Part shown: positions 9,782-25,403 of the stretch, in pieces
How positions within the stretch are numbered: the first letter of the stretch is position 1
How the letters are laid out: the number at the start of each line of letters is the position of its first letter
Source: Leminorella grimontii ATCC 33999 = DSM 5078
GTDB taxonomy: Bacteria > Pseudomonadota > Gammaproteobacteria > Enterobacterales > Enterobacteriaceae
NCBI RefSeq assembly: GCF_000439085.1
Contig: NZ_AUUA01000008.1
Span: 124,001 to 188,000, forward strand
Length of the DNA: 64,000 nt
Direction of reading: 5' to 3'
Translations under genes and position numbers: made by a program
The notes under the pieces: generated by a model
The model's input: the letters and a program-made list of their open reading frames with translations, nothing else
Told to the model about the DNA's origin: nothing
Database searches by the model: none

Positions 9782-10089
9782 TTCGGGTTTTAGCCATAGG
9801 AGTAATTAAATCCATAAGGTTGATAAGGAATAAAACGGAAATTAAAAACATTAAATTTATGATATCAACTTTAGCCTGTGTCACATATTTATCGTCAAGT
9901 ATGGCGCATTATGCGAAACATTATAGAAGCGAAAATCCCGCTTCGAATTTTTTAATTTATTATTAACGGTTAGATAACGAAATAACTCCATAACCTAATT
10001 TTAAAATTCTTTAATAAGTATTTTCACGTTTAAGTTTTTTTAAACGTGGGGCCAGACTGTGTTTTTTATTATCAAGGAGAATGTCCGTA
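9782..10089. promoter_or_regulatory. Leader and promoter region of the DASS transporter
   Basis: 308 bp of AT-rich non-coding DNA between the terminator and the transporter gene, so the transporter probably has its own promoter. No confident -35/-10 pair was picked by eye. A perfect inverted repeat in the leader is listed separately. Confidence 0.5.
10025..10048. promoter_or_regulatory. Perfect inverted repeat in the transporter leader
   Basis: CACGTTTAA at 10025-10033 and TTAAACGTG at 10040-10048 form a perfect 9-bp dyad around GTTTTT. It lies 41 bp before the transporter start and has no T run after it, so it looks more like an operator or leader hairpin than a terminator. Confidence 0.45.
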
Positions 10090-11544
10090 ATGAGTAAAGA
10101 GAAAATGTGGAAGCTATTATTGCTAATAGCCATTCCCATTATCGTGGCTCTGATACCGACACCCGCAGGACTATCAAGTCTCGCATGGGTATTGTTCGGT
10201 CTCTATTTGGCCGCTATCGTTGGTTTGGTGCTAAAGCCTTATTCCGAGCCGGTTATCCTGTTGGGAACAATTGCCGCAACTGCCGTTGTCATTGGCGTGT
10301 TCGGCGAGTTTGGACTTGGCGAAAAAGGGCTGAAAGCCGGTGAAGTATTGAGAGGCTATTCCTCCGGTACGACCTGGCTGGTATTCGCTGCGTTTACGCT
10401 AAGTTCCGCGTTTGTTCTGACAGGTTTAGGTAAGCGTATTTCCTATATCCTTATCGGCAAGCTGGGCGGAACGACGCTGGGCCTGGGCTACGTTACCGCA
10501 ATTCTGGACCTGTTAATCGCTCCGGCAACGCCATCCAACACGGCGCGCGCCGGTGGGATCGTGTTCCCAATCATCAACAGCGTCTCCGTCGCTTTAGGTT
10601 CAGATCCGAATGAAAGCCCGCGTAAGGCCGGTCATTACCTGATGGTTAACATCTATATGGTGACGAAAACCACCAGCTATATGTTCCTGACGGCGATGGC
10701 GCCTAACGCGTTGGCGCTGGAGATGATGTCCAAGATCCTGAACATCCAGCTGAGCTGGGGTCAGTGGGCGCTGGCCGCCTGCGTACCGGGTCTGATCATG
10801 CTGATCCTGACGCCGTTTATGATCTACAAAATGTATCCGCCTGAGCTTAAGAAAGTCGACAACAAGAAGATCGCAAGAGAAGGTCTTGAGCTACTTGGGC
10901 CGATGTCTCTGCGCGAGAAGCTGCTGCTGGTTCTGTTCGTTCTTGCTCTGCTGGGCTGGATGTGTTCAGACTTCATCGGCGTTGACGCTTCAACCGTTGC
11001 TATCTGCGTCATGGCGCTGACCATTCTGTGCGGCGTAGTGACTTGGGACGACATTCTGAAGAATAAGGGCGGTTGGAACACCCTGATTTGGTACGGCGGC
11101 ATCATCGGTATGTCCGGCGTATTGACCAAGGCCAAGTTCTTTGAGTGGCTGGCGACAGTAATGAAAGACAACCTGTCCTTCGGCGATAGCGCGATGATGG
11201 CCCTGTTTGTCATCCTGTTTATCAGCGTGGCTATTCGCTACCTGTTCGCCTCCGGCGGCGCTTACGTTGCTGCGATGGTGCCGGTGTTTGCGACCGTAGG
11301 TTTGGTTGCCGGCGCTCCTCCGATGCTGCTGGCGCTGGGCCTGCTGTTCTCTAACTCCTACGGCGGCAGCCTGACCCATTACGGAGGCGCTGCGGCTCCT
11401 ATCGTATTCGGTGCTGGCTACAACGATACCCGCTCCTGGTGGATTATCGGCGGCGTCGTAGCCTTCCTGAGTCTGGCTATTCATATGACAGTTGGCTTGG
11501 GCTGGTGGGAAATGTTAATCAGCATGGGCATCATCGGCGGCTGA
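10090..11544 (+). CDS. DASS-family di/tricarboxylate transporter (CitT/YbhI-like)
   Basis: A polytopic membrane protein of 484 residues with about 12-14 hydrophobic segments and the DASS/CitT features APATPSNTARAGGIVFPI and SNSYGGSLTHYGGAAAP. CitT of E. coli, also about 487 residues, swaps citrate for succinate. Its position after citrate lyase suggests it imports citrate, though it could serve the substrate of the neighbouring PrpF homologue. The start is set at 10090 (MSKEKMWK): the AAGGAGA ribosome-binding site ends at 10080, directly against the upstream ATG at 10081 and 9 nt from this one. No CitS-type carrier or oxaloacetate decarboxylase is in the window. Confidence 0.88.
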   Translation: MSKEKMWKLLLLIAIPIIVALIPTPAGLSSLAWVLFGLYLAAIVGLVLKPYSEPVILLGTIAATAVVIGVFGEFGLGEKGLKAGEVLRGYSSGTTWLVFAAFTLSSAFVLTGLGKRISYILIGKLGGTTLGLGYVTAILDLLIAPATPSNTARAGGIVFPIINSVSVALGSDPNESPRKAGHYLMVNIYMVTKTTSYMFLTAMAPNALALEMMSKILNIQLSWGQWALAACVPGLIMLILTPFMIYKMYPPELKKVDNKKIAREGLELLGPMSLREKLLLVLFVLALLGWMCSDFIGVDASTVAICVMALTILCGVVTWDDILKNKGGWNTLIWYGGIIGMSGVLTKAKFFEWLATVMKDNLSFGDSAMMALFVILFISVAIRYLFASGGAYVAAMVPVFATVGLVAGAPPMLLALGLLFSNSYGGSLTHYGGAAAPIVFGAGYNDTRSWWIIGGVVAFLSLAIHMTVGLGWWEMLISMGIIGG

Positions 11545-11590
11545 TAGATTTCCAGAATGCTCTGCGGCGCGTTCGCAGAGCGTTGGATGG

Positions 11591-11626
11591 AACGGCATCG
11601 AGTTTATCGATGCCGTTTTCTTTTAT
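11591..11626 (+). terminator. Terminator after the DASS transporter
   Basis: An 11-bp perfect stem (AACGGCATCGA at 11591-11601, TCGATGCCGTT at 11607-11617) with loop GTTTA is followed by TTCTTTTATA. It is a strong terminator that separates the citrate island from the ribosomal protein operon. Confidence 0.9.
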
Positions 11627-11639
11627 ATAGAATAAATCA

Positions 11640-12288
<649 letters not shown>

Positions 12289-12299
12289 TCGGGATATAG

Positions 12300-12695
<396 letters not shown>

Positions 12696-12730
12696 TTGTT
12701 TGCCGTTTCGGCAGCCAATTAATATTAAAA

Positions 12731-12754
12731 AACCCGGCATTGCCGGGTTTTTTT
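12731..12754 (+). terminator. Terminator of rplM-rpsI
   Basis: AACCCGGCA at 12731-12739 pairs with TGCCGGGTT at 12741-12749, followed by TTTTT. It is a short-loop, high-GC stem with a T run about 35 bp after the rpsI stop. Confidence 0.92.
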
Positions 12755-13010
12755 ATCTTCACGCTTTGCAAAATAACGTTATTTTACGGTGGAATAATAA
12801 TCTGCCGTGAATGATGGATAAATTATCACGCTCATCTGATCAAGTGCGTAGAAAATCTGCTAAACTAGCCGACGTTTAGTATGCGTTATTGAATCAATAA
12901 GTGAATTCTATTACTGATGTTCCCTATTGAGACAGGCGTTTGGCGGATGAACGCTTAAGCCGCCGCTGTCACTATACATAAGCTATCAATTGAGAAACTT
13001 GGAGGTTTTC
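12755..13010 (+). promoter_or_regulatory. sspAB promoter region
   Basis: A 256-bp gap between the rpsI terminator and sspA. The sspA ribosome-binding site GGAGG is at 13001-13005. The sequence TAAACT near 12861 could serve as a -10 element, but no good -35 was seen, so no promoter is placed firmly. Confidence 0.4.
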
Positions 13011-13652
13011 ATGGCTGTCGCTGCCAATAAACGTTCGGTAATGACGCTGTTTTCCGGCCCGGCTGATATTTATAGCCATCAGGTTCGTATCGTTCTGGCT
13101 GAAAAGGGTGTGAGCGTTGAGATTGAACAGGTCGACATGGATAACCTGCCGCAGGATTTAATCGACCTGAATCCTTATGGTTCTGTCCCTACGCTGGTCG
13201 ATCGCGAGCTGACGCTGTATAAGTCCCAAATCATTATGGAATATTTGGACGAGCGTTTCCCCCATCCTCCGCTAATGCCGGTTTATCCCGTCGCCCGCGG
13301 CACCAGCCGCCTGATGATGCACCGTATTGAGCAGGACTGGTATTCGCTGCTCGACGCTATCCTGACCGGCAGCGCTCAGGACGCTGACGCAGCACGCAAG
13401 CAGCTGCGTGAAGAGCTTCTGGCTATTGCGCCTATTTTCAACGAATCGCCTTATTTTATGAGCGAAGAGTTTAGCCTGGTTGACTGCTATCTTGCTCCGC
13501 TGCTTTGGCGTTTGCCGCAAATGGGCATTGAGATTAGCGGAAGCGGCGCGAAAGAGATTAAGGCCTATATGAACCGCGTATTCGAGCGCGAGTCGTTCTT
13601 AGCTTCACTCACGGAAGTTGAGCGCGAAATGCGCCTGCAGATGAGAGGATAA
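13011..13652 (+). CDS. sspA: Stringent starvation protein A, RNA polymerase-associated
   Basis: A 213-residue glutathione-S-transferase-fold protein that binds RNA polymerase and helps acid tolerance and stationary-phase gene expression. The N-terminus MAVAANKRSVMTLFSG, the LDERFPHPPLMPVYPVARG stretch (the surface pocket region of the family) and the SLVDCYLAPLLWRLPQ helix all match E. coli SspA. The ATG at 13011, 5 nt after GGAGG at 13001-13005, is preferred over an upstream ATG at 12990. sspB follows after 5 bp. Confidence 0.97.
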   Translation: MAVAANKRSVMTLFSGPADIYSHQVRIVLAEKGVSVEIEQVDMDNLPQDLIDLNPYGSVPTLVDRELTLYKSQIIMEYLDERFPHPPLMPVYPVARGTSRLMMHRIEQDWYSLLDAILTGSAQDADAARKQLREELLAIAPIFNESPYFMSEEFSLVDCYLAPLLWRLPQMGIEISGSGAKEIKAYMNRVFERESFLASLTEVEREMRLQMRG

Positions 13653-13657
13653 GCGGG

Positions 13658-14146
13658 ATGACGCCTCGTCGACCCTATCTGCTGCGAGCCGTTAATGACT
13701 GGCTGTTGGACAATGGGCTGACGCCCCACCTGATCGTCGACGCCACGGTTGTAGGCGTCGTTGTTCCTATGGAGTTCGTTCGCGACGGGCAGATAGTTTT
13801 AAACATCGCGCCGCGTTCCGTCGGTAATCTGGAGCTGGGCAATGATGAAATTCGATTCAATGCTCGCTTCGGCGGCGTTCCTCGCCGCGTAGAGATCCCT
13901 TTGGCGGCCGTATTGGCTATCTACGCCAGAGAGAACGGAGCCGGGATGGCGTTTGAGCCAGAAGAGTATCCGGATGCGCACGGCTTTGAGCAGGAAGAGA
14001 TCTTTTCCGATGAGATTCAGCCCGAAAGCGGGATCCATCTGGTATCAACGCAGGAAGAGTCCGCTGGAAAAAGCGACGCCGATGGAGATGATGATGAACC
14101 TACGCCGCCGCCTCGCGGAAGGCCCGCTCTGAGAGTCGTGAAGTAG
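13658..14146 (+). CDS. sspB: ClpXP adaptor protein SspB
   Basis: A 162-residue adaptor that delivers ssrA-tagged proteins to the ClpXP protease. It has the substrate-binding domain (about residues 1-110, MTPRRPYLLRAVNDWLLDN to AIYARENGAGMAF), a flexible acidic linker, and the C-terminal ClpX-binding motif RGRPALRVVK. Both ends of the protein are intact. Confidence 0.97.
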   Translation: MTPRRPYLLRAVNDWLLDNGLTPHLIVDATVVGVVVPMEFVRDGQIVLNIAPRSVGNLELGNDEIRFNARFGGVPRRVEIPLAAVLAIYARENGAGMAFEPEEYPDAHGFEQEEIFSDEIQPESGIHLVSTQEESAGKSDADGDDDEPTPPPRGRPALRVVK

Positions 14147-14172
14147 CTGTAGCGTACGGCGAATAGAAAAAT

Positions 14173-14204
14173 AAAAAAGGCGAAGCATTGTGCTTCGCCT
14201 TTTT
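14173..14204. terminator. Bidirectional terminator between sspB and dsbI
   Basis: GGCGAAGCA at 14179-14187 pairs with TGCTTCGCC at 14191-14199. A6 lies before the stem and T5 after it, so it can stop transcription from sspB on the plus strand and dsbI on the minus strand. Confidence 0.92.
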
Positions 14205-14220
14205 GCATCTATCTCACCGG

Positions 14221-14907
14221 CTATGCAATGGCCGTCTTTTTACTGTTACCTCGGGTAAGCTTGATTCCCCAGGCGATGGTCATAACCACCAAAATGAGGA
14301 AGCAAAGCCCGAACGCCAGGAAGCAGGATTGCGCCATGTTCATAAACTTCAGTGAAGGGATGAGGTACCATCCTTCGGCCTGAACGTACATGTCGACAAA
14401 AAACTGCTGGAAGCTGCTCAGCGTTACGCCGTCCGGAACGATAGGAGCATCGTAACCGCAGTCGCCGGTAGGCATGAACCACTCGGGCGCCCATTGGGCC
14501 AAAGGGAGGCCAAAGGGGAAGTTAGGATCGGTAGAGCACCCCTGAACGCCGAACAGCGCATCCGGGCTGTGAACGGCGTGGTGTATATTGTTCAGCTTAA
14601 TGGAGTAAAGCATTCCCGTAATGGCGCCATAAAATGCGGCAATACAGCCAATCAGCTTTAGAACTACATTTTTGGGATTGATTGCAGCAATAAGCCCGCC
14701 AATGACCATAACGAACATGGCAAAGCGGATGTATACACACTGTTCACAGGGCGCCATGTAGAGATAGATTTGAAAAAACGAGTGCGCAAGAATGATAAGC
14801 CCACCCATGACAACTACCATCAGAAGCCACAGGAAGCGCTGTTCTTGCCATCTCACCAGCGTATCTACCGGAGTAGTACGCAGGTCTCTCCACATTTTCT
14901 TAAACAT
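14221..14907 (-). CDS. dsbI: DsbI, membrane thiol oxidase partner of DsbL
   Basis: A 228-residue four-helix membrane protein of the DsbB family. The first periplasmic loop carries Cys54-Glu-Gln-Cys57 ([10 protein letters not shown]) and the second loop carries Cys123 and Cys150 ([16 protein letters not shown]). It passes electrons from DsbL to quinone. It is larger than DsbB and lies 12 bp after dsbL and behind assT, the same three-gene set as in uropathogenic E. coli, where DsbL/DsbI form the disulfide of AssT. All four cysteines are present. Confidence 0.93.
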   Translation of the reverse strand: MFKKMWRDLRTTPVDTLVRWQEQRFLWLLMVVVMGGLIILAHSFFQIYLYMAPCEQCVYIRFAMFVMVIGGLIAAINPKNVVLKLIGCIAAFYGAITGMLYSIKLNNIHHAVHSPDALFGVQGCSTDPNFPFGLPLAQWAPEWFMPTGDCGYDAPIVPDGVTLSSFQQFFVDMYVQAEGWYLIPSLKFMNMAQSCFLAFGLCFLILVVMTIAWGIKLTRGNSKKTAIA

Positions 14908-14919
14908 AATGTGAAATCC

Positions 14920-15588
14920 TTATTTAGCGGCCAGCTCTTTGATTAAGTCGGCCATAGAGTCGACAGACTTGATGCTCTTGGTCAGGATCAAATACTTGCC
15001 GTTGACGACGTAGGCCGGAACGCCCTGGATCTTGGCGACGTCATAGGCCGCTTTCCATTTTTCCAACGTTTCCTGAACCTTTGGATCTTTCAGCGCGGTG
15101 TCGAAATCGGCTCTGCTCATACCGGCTGCGTCCAGACCCGTTTTGATAAAGGCGTCCGGATCTTTACCGTCAGACCAGCGCTCCTTCTTATCGTGGTAGG
15201 CGGCGTAATAGGCGAATTTGGCCTTTTTAAACTGTGAATTTGCGTCAAACAGGGAGAGGCCTGCGGCCTGATCTTTGGCGATCAGTACGGCGAAAACTTC
15301 GCTGCCTTGACGACCATATTCACCTTTTGTTTCCAGGTGGAAGGGGACGAAGGTCACGACGTCGGCCACTTTTTCAGAGACCTGAGCCGTTACGGCCTTA
15401 TCATACTTGTAGCAGAACGGGCAGGCATAGCTGAAGACCTTAATCAGCGTCTTTTCGGCGTTAGGAATTGGCTTTTCCAAAACGACATAGTCAGTTCCCT
15501 CAGTAAAGGCTGACGCCATAAATGACGTAGCCAGCAGGCCTGCGCACAGAACGCTTTTAAATACTTTCTTAAACGGACTGGTATACAT
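14920..15588 (-). CDS. dsbL: DsbL, periplasmic thiol oxidase dedicated to AssT
   Basis: A 222-residue secreted thioredoxin-fold protein. The signal peptide probably ends at ASA before FTEG (residue 27). The active site is Cys56-Pro-Phe-Cys59 in FSYACPFCYKYDK, the DsbL form and not the CPHC of DsbA. The cis-proline loop is GVPAYVVNGK. In uropathogenic E. coli DsbL specifically oxidises AssT. The gene sits between assT and dsbI with an AGGAGTT-type ribosome-binding site. Confidence 0.94.
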   Translation of the reverse strand: MYTSPFKKVFKSVLCAGLLATSFMASAFTEGTDYVVLEKPIPNAEKTLIKVFSYACPFCYKYDKAVTAQVSEKVADVVTFVPFHLETKGEYGRQGSEVFAVLIAKDQAAGLSLFDANSQFKKAKFAYYAAYHDKKERWSDGKDPDAFIKTGLDAAGMSRADFDTALKDPKVQETLEKWKAAYDVAKIQGVPAYVVNGKYLILTKSIKSVDSMADLIKELAAK

Positions 15589-15630
15589 GGAATAACTCCT
15601 TGATGCATAAATATTTTTAAGTTGGCATTT

Positions 15631-15655
15631 AAAGGCCCCGCAGTGCGGGGCCTTT
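15631..15655 (-). terminator. Intercistronic hairpin between assT and dsbL
   Basis: AAAGGCCCCGCA at 15631-15642 and TGCGGGGCCTTT at 15644-15655 form a long GC-rich hairpin just after the assT stop. On the minus strand only three T residues follow, so it probably thins out transcription between assT and dsbL-dsbI, or protects the assT mRNA, without ending the operon. Confidence 0.6.
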
Positions 15656-15662
15656 GGGTTAG

Positions 15663-17462
15663 TTACTTTTTAAACATGTTTTCTGGGCGAACCAGTACGG
15701 CACGATAGTGCGTCTGGTTTGGTTTGTCTGACAGAACGTCGATTTCTACCTTGACCTCTTTGGTTTTGTAATCGATTTCATTCAGTTTACCGATGGTTGG
15801 CTGACCGACGTCAAACAGGTGAATCGAGCCGCCGAAGCCAAACATGGTGTTGCGGTCAGGCTGATATTCAACGATAGAGGTGATTGGGCTATACCAGTCA
15901 TAGCCGCGGTCTTTGCCGTATTCCCAGACCTGCTGAACGGTCATGTTCTTTTCATCAACCTTGTATTCAACAAAGCGCGAGTACTTCATGGTTGGCAGCG
16001 CGGGTTGTTCAAGGTTGCGGCCGTCGCCGTTATCGAAAATCGTTAACGTCCCCTTGCTGGAAAGCCAAGCGGTGTGCTGGGTGTAAACAAAGTCGAAGTC
16101 GGTGTTTTCACACTTGCCGTTTTCGTCACACTTGAGCGGCTTGCCGTTAGCGTCCACCGGCTTAAGCAGCTTCGGCGCCAGCTTCTCGTTCCAGCCTTTG
16201 GACGGCGCCAGAATCCACTTCACCTTCTTGTCGCGGGTGACTTTTACGACGCCCTGATGGCGGAAAGAAAGAATGATGGAGTCATCCTTATCGTCGTAGG
16301 CGATGGAGTTGACGTGCGCCCAGTTGCGGCCAGGGCCAACGCCCAAAGCGTCGCCGTACGGCGTATCCGGCTCAAGCTTGGCCTGTTGGCCCGCGTGGGC
16401 CAAGTCGACGTTAACGCAAACCGCACCGGCATCCAGCGCGCCCAGCAGGCTGTCGCGCAGCGGGTCGAGGATCAGGTTGAGGTCCCAAACGTCGAGAACG
16501 CGGCCCGCTTTGTCCACTTCGATAATGTGGTCACGGATAGTGTGAACGTGAAGGCCGTCATCGCGCTTATAGTTGCGTTTACCGACGCGCAGCAGCACGG
16601 TGCCTTTGGAGGTTTCAATCGACTCGTGGGTTGCATCCTGGAAGCCGCGGGGAAGCTTATGATCGACCAGAATCTGGCCCATCATGTCAAACTCGTACCA
16701 GTGCTGGCCCTGAACGGCGGTAAACGTACCGCGAGGCGTCTCGCGGATGCCCATCAGGTAGCCGCGTTTGTTAATGTTAACGTCGCGACCGTCGTAGGTG
16801 GCGTTTTGATCCAGCCACCAGCGGTATTCACCCTGAGTGTCAACGATGAAGGTGAACGGCGCGATGTCAAAAGGCAGGGCGCCGCCCGCCGGGCCTGCGT
16901 CAAGAATGCCGGCATTTTTGTCTTTTTCGCCGTGCCAGTGCAGATCAGAGCCGCGGGCGGTAAAGGTGTGAGTATTGACCAGATAAAGGCGGTCTTCAAA
17001 ACCAGGAGCGACCTTGACGACCTTCGTTTCCTGCAGGTCGGTGATAGAACGGTTGTCCATATAGTTGTTTACGATGGCGGACGTTTTTATCGTGTATTCG
17101 TCCTTCATCGGCTTGCCGTTTTCTTTAAACTCAACGGTCACCTTGTTGTCGTGCTTTTGATAAAGGCCGAAGATGGGAACGCCGTCGTAGTTTTTCAGCG
17201 CTTCGGCGCCGACGTCGTATTTAATATCTACGCCCTTATCGCCTTTACCGTGAACGACAACCTTAACGTCGGAAATCTTGTGGCCGTCGAGCTCAACCAG
17301 AGCCGTCAGCGGGGCATTGCCGTACGGATCCACGATGACGGCGCCCAGGCTTGCCGCCGGCTGAGGCGGCTTAAAGCCTGCGGCAAGCGCGCTGGTTGCG
17401 GTCAAGCCGAAGGCTAATACGATTGCACTAGCTACCAGCGTTTTTCTGGTCTTTGTAAACAT
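15663..17462 (-). CDS. assT: Periplasmic arylsulfate sulfotransferase AssT
   Basis: AssT moves sulfate from one phenolic sulfate ester to another phenol without PAPS. The protein has 599 residues, with a signal peptide of about 27 residues ending ATSALA before AGFKPP. Residues matching the active site of E. coli CFT073 AssT keep exact spacing: His in DATHES, His in NWAHVNS (+104), Arg in SFRHQG (+122) and His in YTQHTAW (+184). The two cysteines (KCDENGKC) match the DsbL-made disulfide. The start is the ATG at 17462 behind AGGAGAG; an upstream TTG at 17483 is not needed. The long antisense frame is a shadow. Confidence 0.96.
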   Translation of the reverse strand: MFTKTRKTLVASAIVLAFGLTATSALAAGFKPPQPAASLGAVIVDPYGNAPLTALVELDGHKISDVKVVVHGKGDKGVDIKYDVGAEALKNYDGVPIFGLYQKHDNKVTVEFKENGKPMKDEYTIKTSAIVNNYMDNRSITDLQETKVVKVAPGFEDRLYLVNTHTFTARGSDLHWHGEKDKNAGILDAGPAGGALPFDIAPFTFIVDTQGEYRWWLDQNATYDGRDVNINKRGYLMGIRETPRGTFTAVQGQHWYEFDMMGQILVDHKLPRGFQDATHESIETSKGTVLLRVGKRNYKRDDGLHVHTIRDHIIEVDKAGRVLDVWDLNLILDPLRDSLLGALDAGAVCVNVDLAHAGQQAKLEPDTPYGDALGVGPGRNWAHVNSIAYDDKDDSIILSFRHQGVVKVTRDKKVKWILAPSKGWNEKLAPKLLKPVDANGKPLKCDENGKCENTDFDFVYTQHTAWLSSKGTLTIFDNGDGRNLEQPALPTMKYSRFVEYKVDEKNMTVQQVWEYGKDRGYDWYSPITSIVEYQPDRNTMFGFGGSIHLFDVGQPTIGKLNEIDYKTKEVKVEIDVLSDKPNQTHYRAVLVRPENMFKK

Positions 17463-17914
17463 GATTCTCTCCTGAGTTGGCAATAATAATTTTGCAAATC
17501 TTGAGGGCGTCGTTTTGATTAAACCGTCTGTTTGCCCCGTAAGTCTTAAGGCCGTAAAAGTCCCGTCGCGTTTATGTAAAAAAGCGACTCGTTACTTTTG
17601 TTTTCAAAGCGTTATAACTAAATTCTGAAGGCAACCCGTAATTATTCGATGACGATTAAGTAACTACGTGATTCCTTTGCCTTTTTATTTTGATGGTCAT
17701 ACCTCTTTCATTAATTATGTTAAATAAGATATGAGAAAATTTACGATTAGTAGATGATTTATCTAAGTTATTAACGGTCTTAATTCAATTTAATCAAATA
17801 GTTATTTGATATAAGTTTGAACTGGATCACGTTACGTTTTTTACATTTATTTACTTTATGGCGATAGTAGGTTATCTCTAAAAAGAGATAAAGAGCCCTT
17901 TCCGGATAACGATC
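17463..17914. promoter_or_regulatory. Divergent assT/LysR regulatory region
   Basis: About 450 bp between assT and the divergent LysR-type regulator gene, clearly AT-rich over 17690-17880. LysR-type regulators commonly bind such divergent gaps and control both sides. No specific operator was identified by eye. Confidence 0.55.
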
Positions 17915-18868
17915 ATGCGTAAAGTGGAAAATGTACCTCTGGATACTGAACTTCTTGGATTGTTCAGAGCGCTGTCAGAAACAGAGTCTTTGACGCTGGC
18001 GGCCAACAAGCAGGGAATGAGTCAGGCAGCGGCTAGCAGAGCGTTGACCAAGCTGAGATCTATTTTTAACGATAACCTGTTTATCAAAGCGGGATACGGC
18101 ATGCAGGCTACGCCCAGAGCGAAGGCGCTTTCCCCTCGCATTACGGCCGCGCTGCTGGAGCTGGAAAGGCTGACCGAACCGGATATATTCAGGCCTGAAA
18201 CGCTAACGCGGACGCTTTATCTTGGCGCAGTGGATAACGGCGTGTTTTCCATCTTTTCCCGCGTGATAAAAGAGCTGTTTGACCAGGCGCCAAAGGCCAG
18301 AATTGAGATTCTGCCTATCGGCAACGATCTCTGTTCCAGCCTTAAATACGGCAGAATGGACCTTGCGATTTTTCCTCTGGTGACGATGCCGCCCGATTTC
18401 CACGAAATAAACCTGTTTCAGACGTCATACTCCTGCGTTGTGCGCAAGGGACATCCGTTGGTGAGTTACATACAGGAGGGAAACCGGCTGACGCAGGAGA
18501 AAATCAACGGCTATCGGCGCATACAGGTGATGGTGCACGATGGAAAACAGGAACAGGGCTACGCGCTTGATGAAGCCGCATTTCCGCAAACGGGCGAGTT
18601 TGATATCGCAATGACGGTGCCCTATTTTTTAGCTGCGCCGATGGTGCTGGCCGAAACGGATTTTGTCCTGACGCTGCCGCGGCAAACGGCGCTGCACTTT
18701 GCGAAGATGGCTGACCTGGAGGTTTTACCCTATCCCTGCGACTCCCGAACGTTTTTCACCCGTTTGATTTGGCACCACCGCGTGCACCACGATCCTGCGG
18801 TTCAATGGCTGCGTGGGCTGTTTATTAAGCATGCATCAGAGGAAGTTGCGGAGAAGTACGCATCCTAA
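17915..18868 (+). CDS. LysR-family regulator, probably of assT-dsbL-dsbI
   Basis: A 317-residue LysR-type protein with an N-terminal helix-turn-helix (SLTLAANKQGMSQAAASRALTK at about 26-48) and a C-terminal effector domain of the periplasmic-binding-protein fold. The first 90 residues follow the family pattern (FNDNLFIKAGYGMQATPRAK). It is divergent from assT, which suggests it controls the sulfotransferase operon, perhaps in response to an aryl sulfate. The effector is unknown. The ribosome-binding site before the ATG is weak, so the start is less certain than the call. Confidence 0.85.
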   Translation: MRKVENVPLDTELLGLFRALSETESLTLAANKQGMSQAAASRALTKLRSIFNDNLFIKAGYGMQATPRAKALSPRITAALLELERLTEPDIFRPETLTRTLYLGAVDNGVFSIFSRVIKELFDQAPKARIEILPIGNDLCSSLKYGRMDLAIFPLVTMPPDFHEINLFQTSYSCVVRKGHPLVSYIQEGNRLTQEKINGYRRIQVMVHDGKQEQGYALDEAAFPQTGEFDIAMTVPYFLAAPMVLAETDFVLTLPRQTALHFAKMADLEVLPYPCDSRTFFTRLIWHHRVHHDPAVQWLRGLFIKHASEEVAEKYAS

Positions 18869-18884
18869 TGAGTGAAAGAATAGC

Positions 18885-18915
18885 AAAAAGGCGATCGCCC
18901 GATCGCCTTCTTGCG
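18885..18915. terminator. Bidirectional terminator between the LysR gene and gltD
   Basis: AAGGCGATCG at 18888-18897 pairs with CGATCGCCTT at 18900-18909, with A-rich sequence before it and TTCTTGCG after it. It lies between two convergent genes, 19 bp from the regulator stop. Confidence 0.8.
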
Positions 18916-18928
18916 TTTTTCAACTCGG

Positions 18929-24824
<5,896 letters not shown>

Positions 24825-24957
24825 GATGTTGCTCTCCCGTTGCTCCATATATTGTGCATTTGTGCTGTGCAATTAACGTTATGTATCGTTTTTTAATTTA
24901 TTGTTTTTCATTTCTCTACTAACCAAATAGCGGACACCAGTAAACCCGCCACGTGCT

Positions 24958-25031
24958 GCGCTGGCGCGACTTCAATCATTGAATATCAGGCTCAGTCTGG
25001 CGTTAGCCAGAGCGAAATAGTGCGCCAGCGC
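24958..25031. promoter_or_regulatory. Structured element upstream of gltB
   Basis: Ten-base perfect arms, GCGCTGGCGC at 24958-24967 and GCGCCAGCGC at 25022-25031, enclose a second perfect hairpin, TCTGGC at 24996-25001 and GCCAGA at 25006-25011 with loop GTTA. If the gltB transcript starts upstream (beyond 25031 on the minus strand), this would be a folded 5' leader. It could instead be a palindromic intergenic repeat. No known riboswitch class was recognised. Confidence 0.45.
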
Positions 25032-25316
25032 GGATGGCGTACTGAACGTAGAATGCCGGACCGGTTTGGCGGAGAGCCTCATCCAAAGGCCCAGAGAAAC
25101 GTTTGTGACTCCAACTTAATATACAAAGAGAATTCAGGTCAAATGGCTGATAAAAAGGGGGGGGATTTTATTATTTTAATTTAATTATTTGAAAAACAAT
25201 TATTTTATTGATCAATTGAGATTCGAGTTTTAAATCTGAAGAAAAATAAACTGTGACCTAAGTCACTATATAGCCCGCGGAACGTCGCAGTCATATGCTT
25301 ATATTGTCGTTTAATC

Positions 25317-25325
25317 TGGTATGAT
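25317..25325 (+). promoter_or_regulatory. Extended -10 promoter element towards yhcC
   Basis: TGGTATGAT matches the extended -10 pattern TGN-TATNAT. It points towards yhcC, whose start is about 255 bp downstream, and towards the 24-codon frame at 25404. No good -35 is present, which is usual for extended -10 promoters. Confidence 0.4.
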
Positions 25326-25403
25326 ATCCTTACAAACTATTTTTATTTGGTATTTAATTGCGTAATTTGTTGTGGAGATGTTATTGAGTCGTTGAGGAAC
25401 GGT

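Noticed and set aside
16074-17417. 447-codon open frame on the plus strand
   Set aside because: It is entirely antisense to assT, whose catalytic residues and family match are unmistakable. Long antisense frames are common opposite codon-biased genes; no start signal or known motif supports it.
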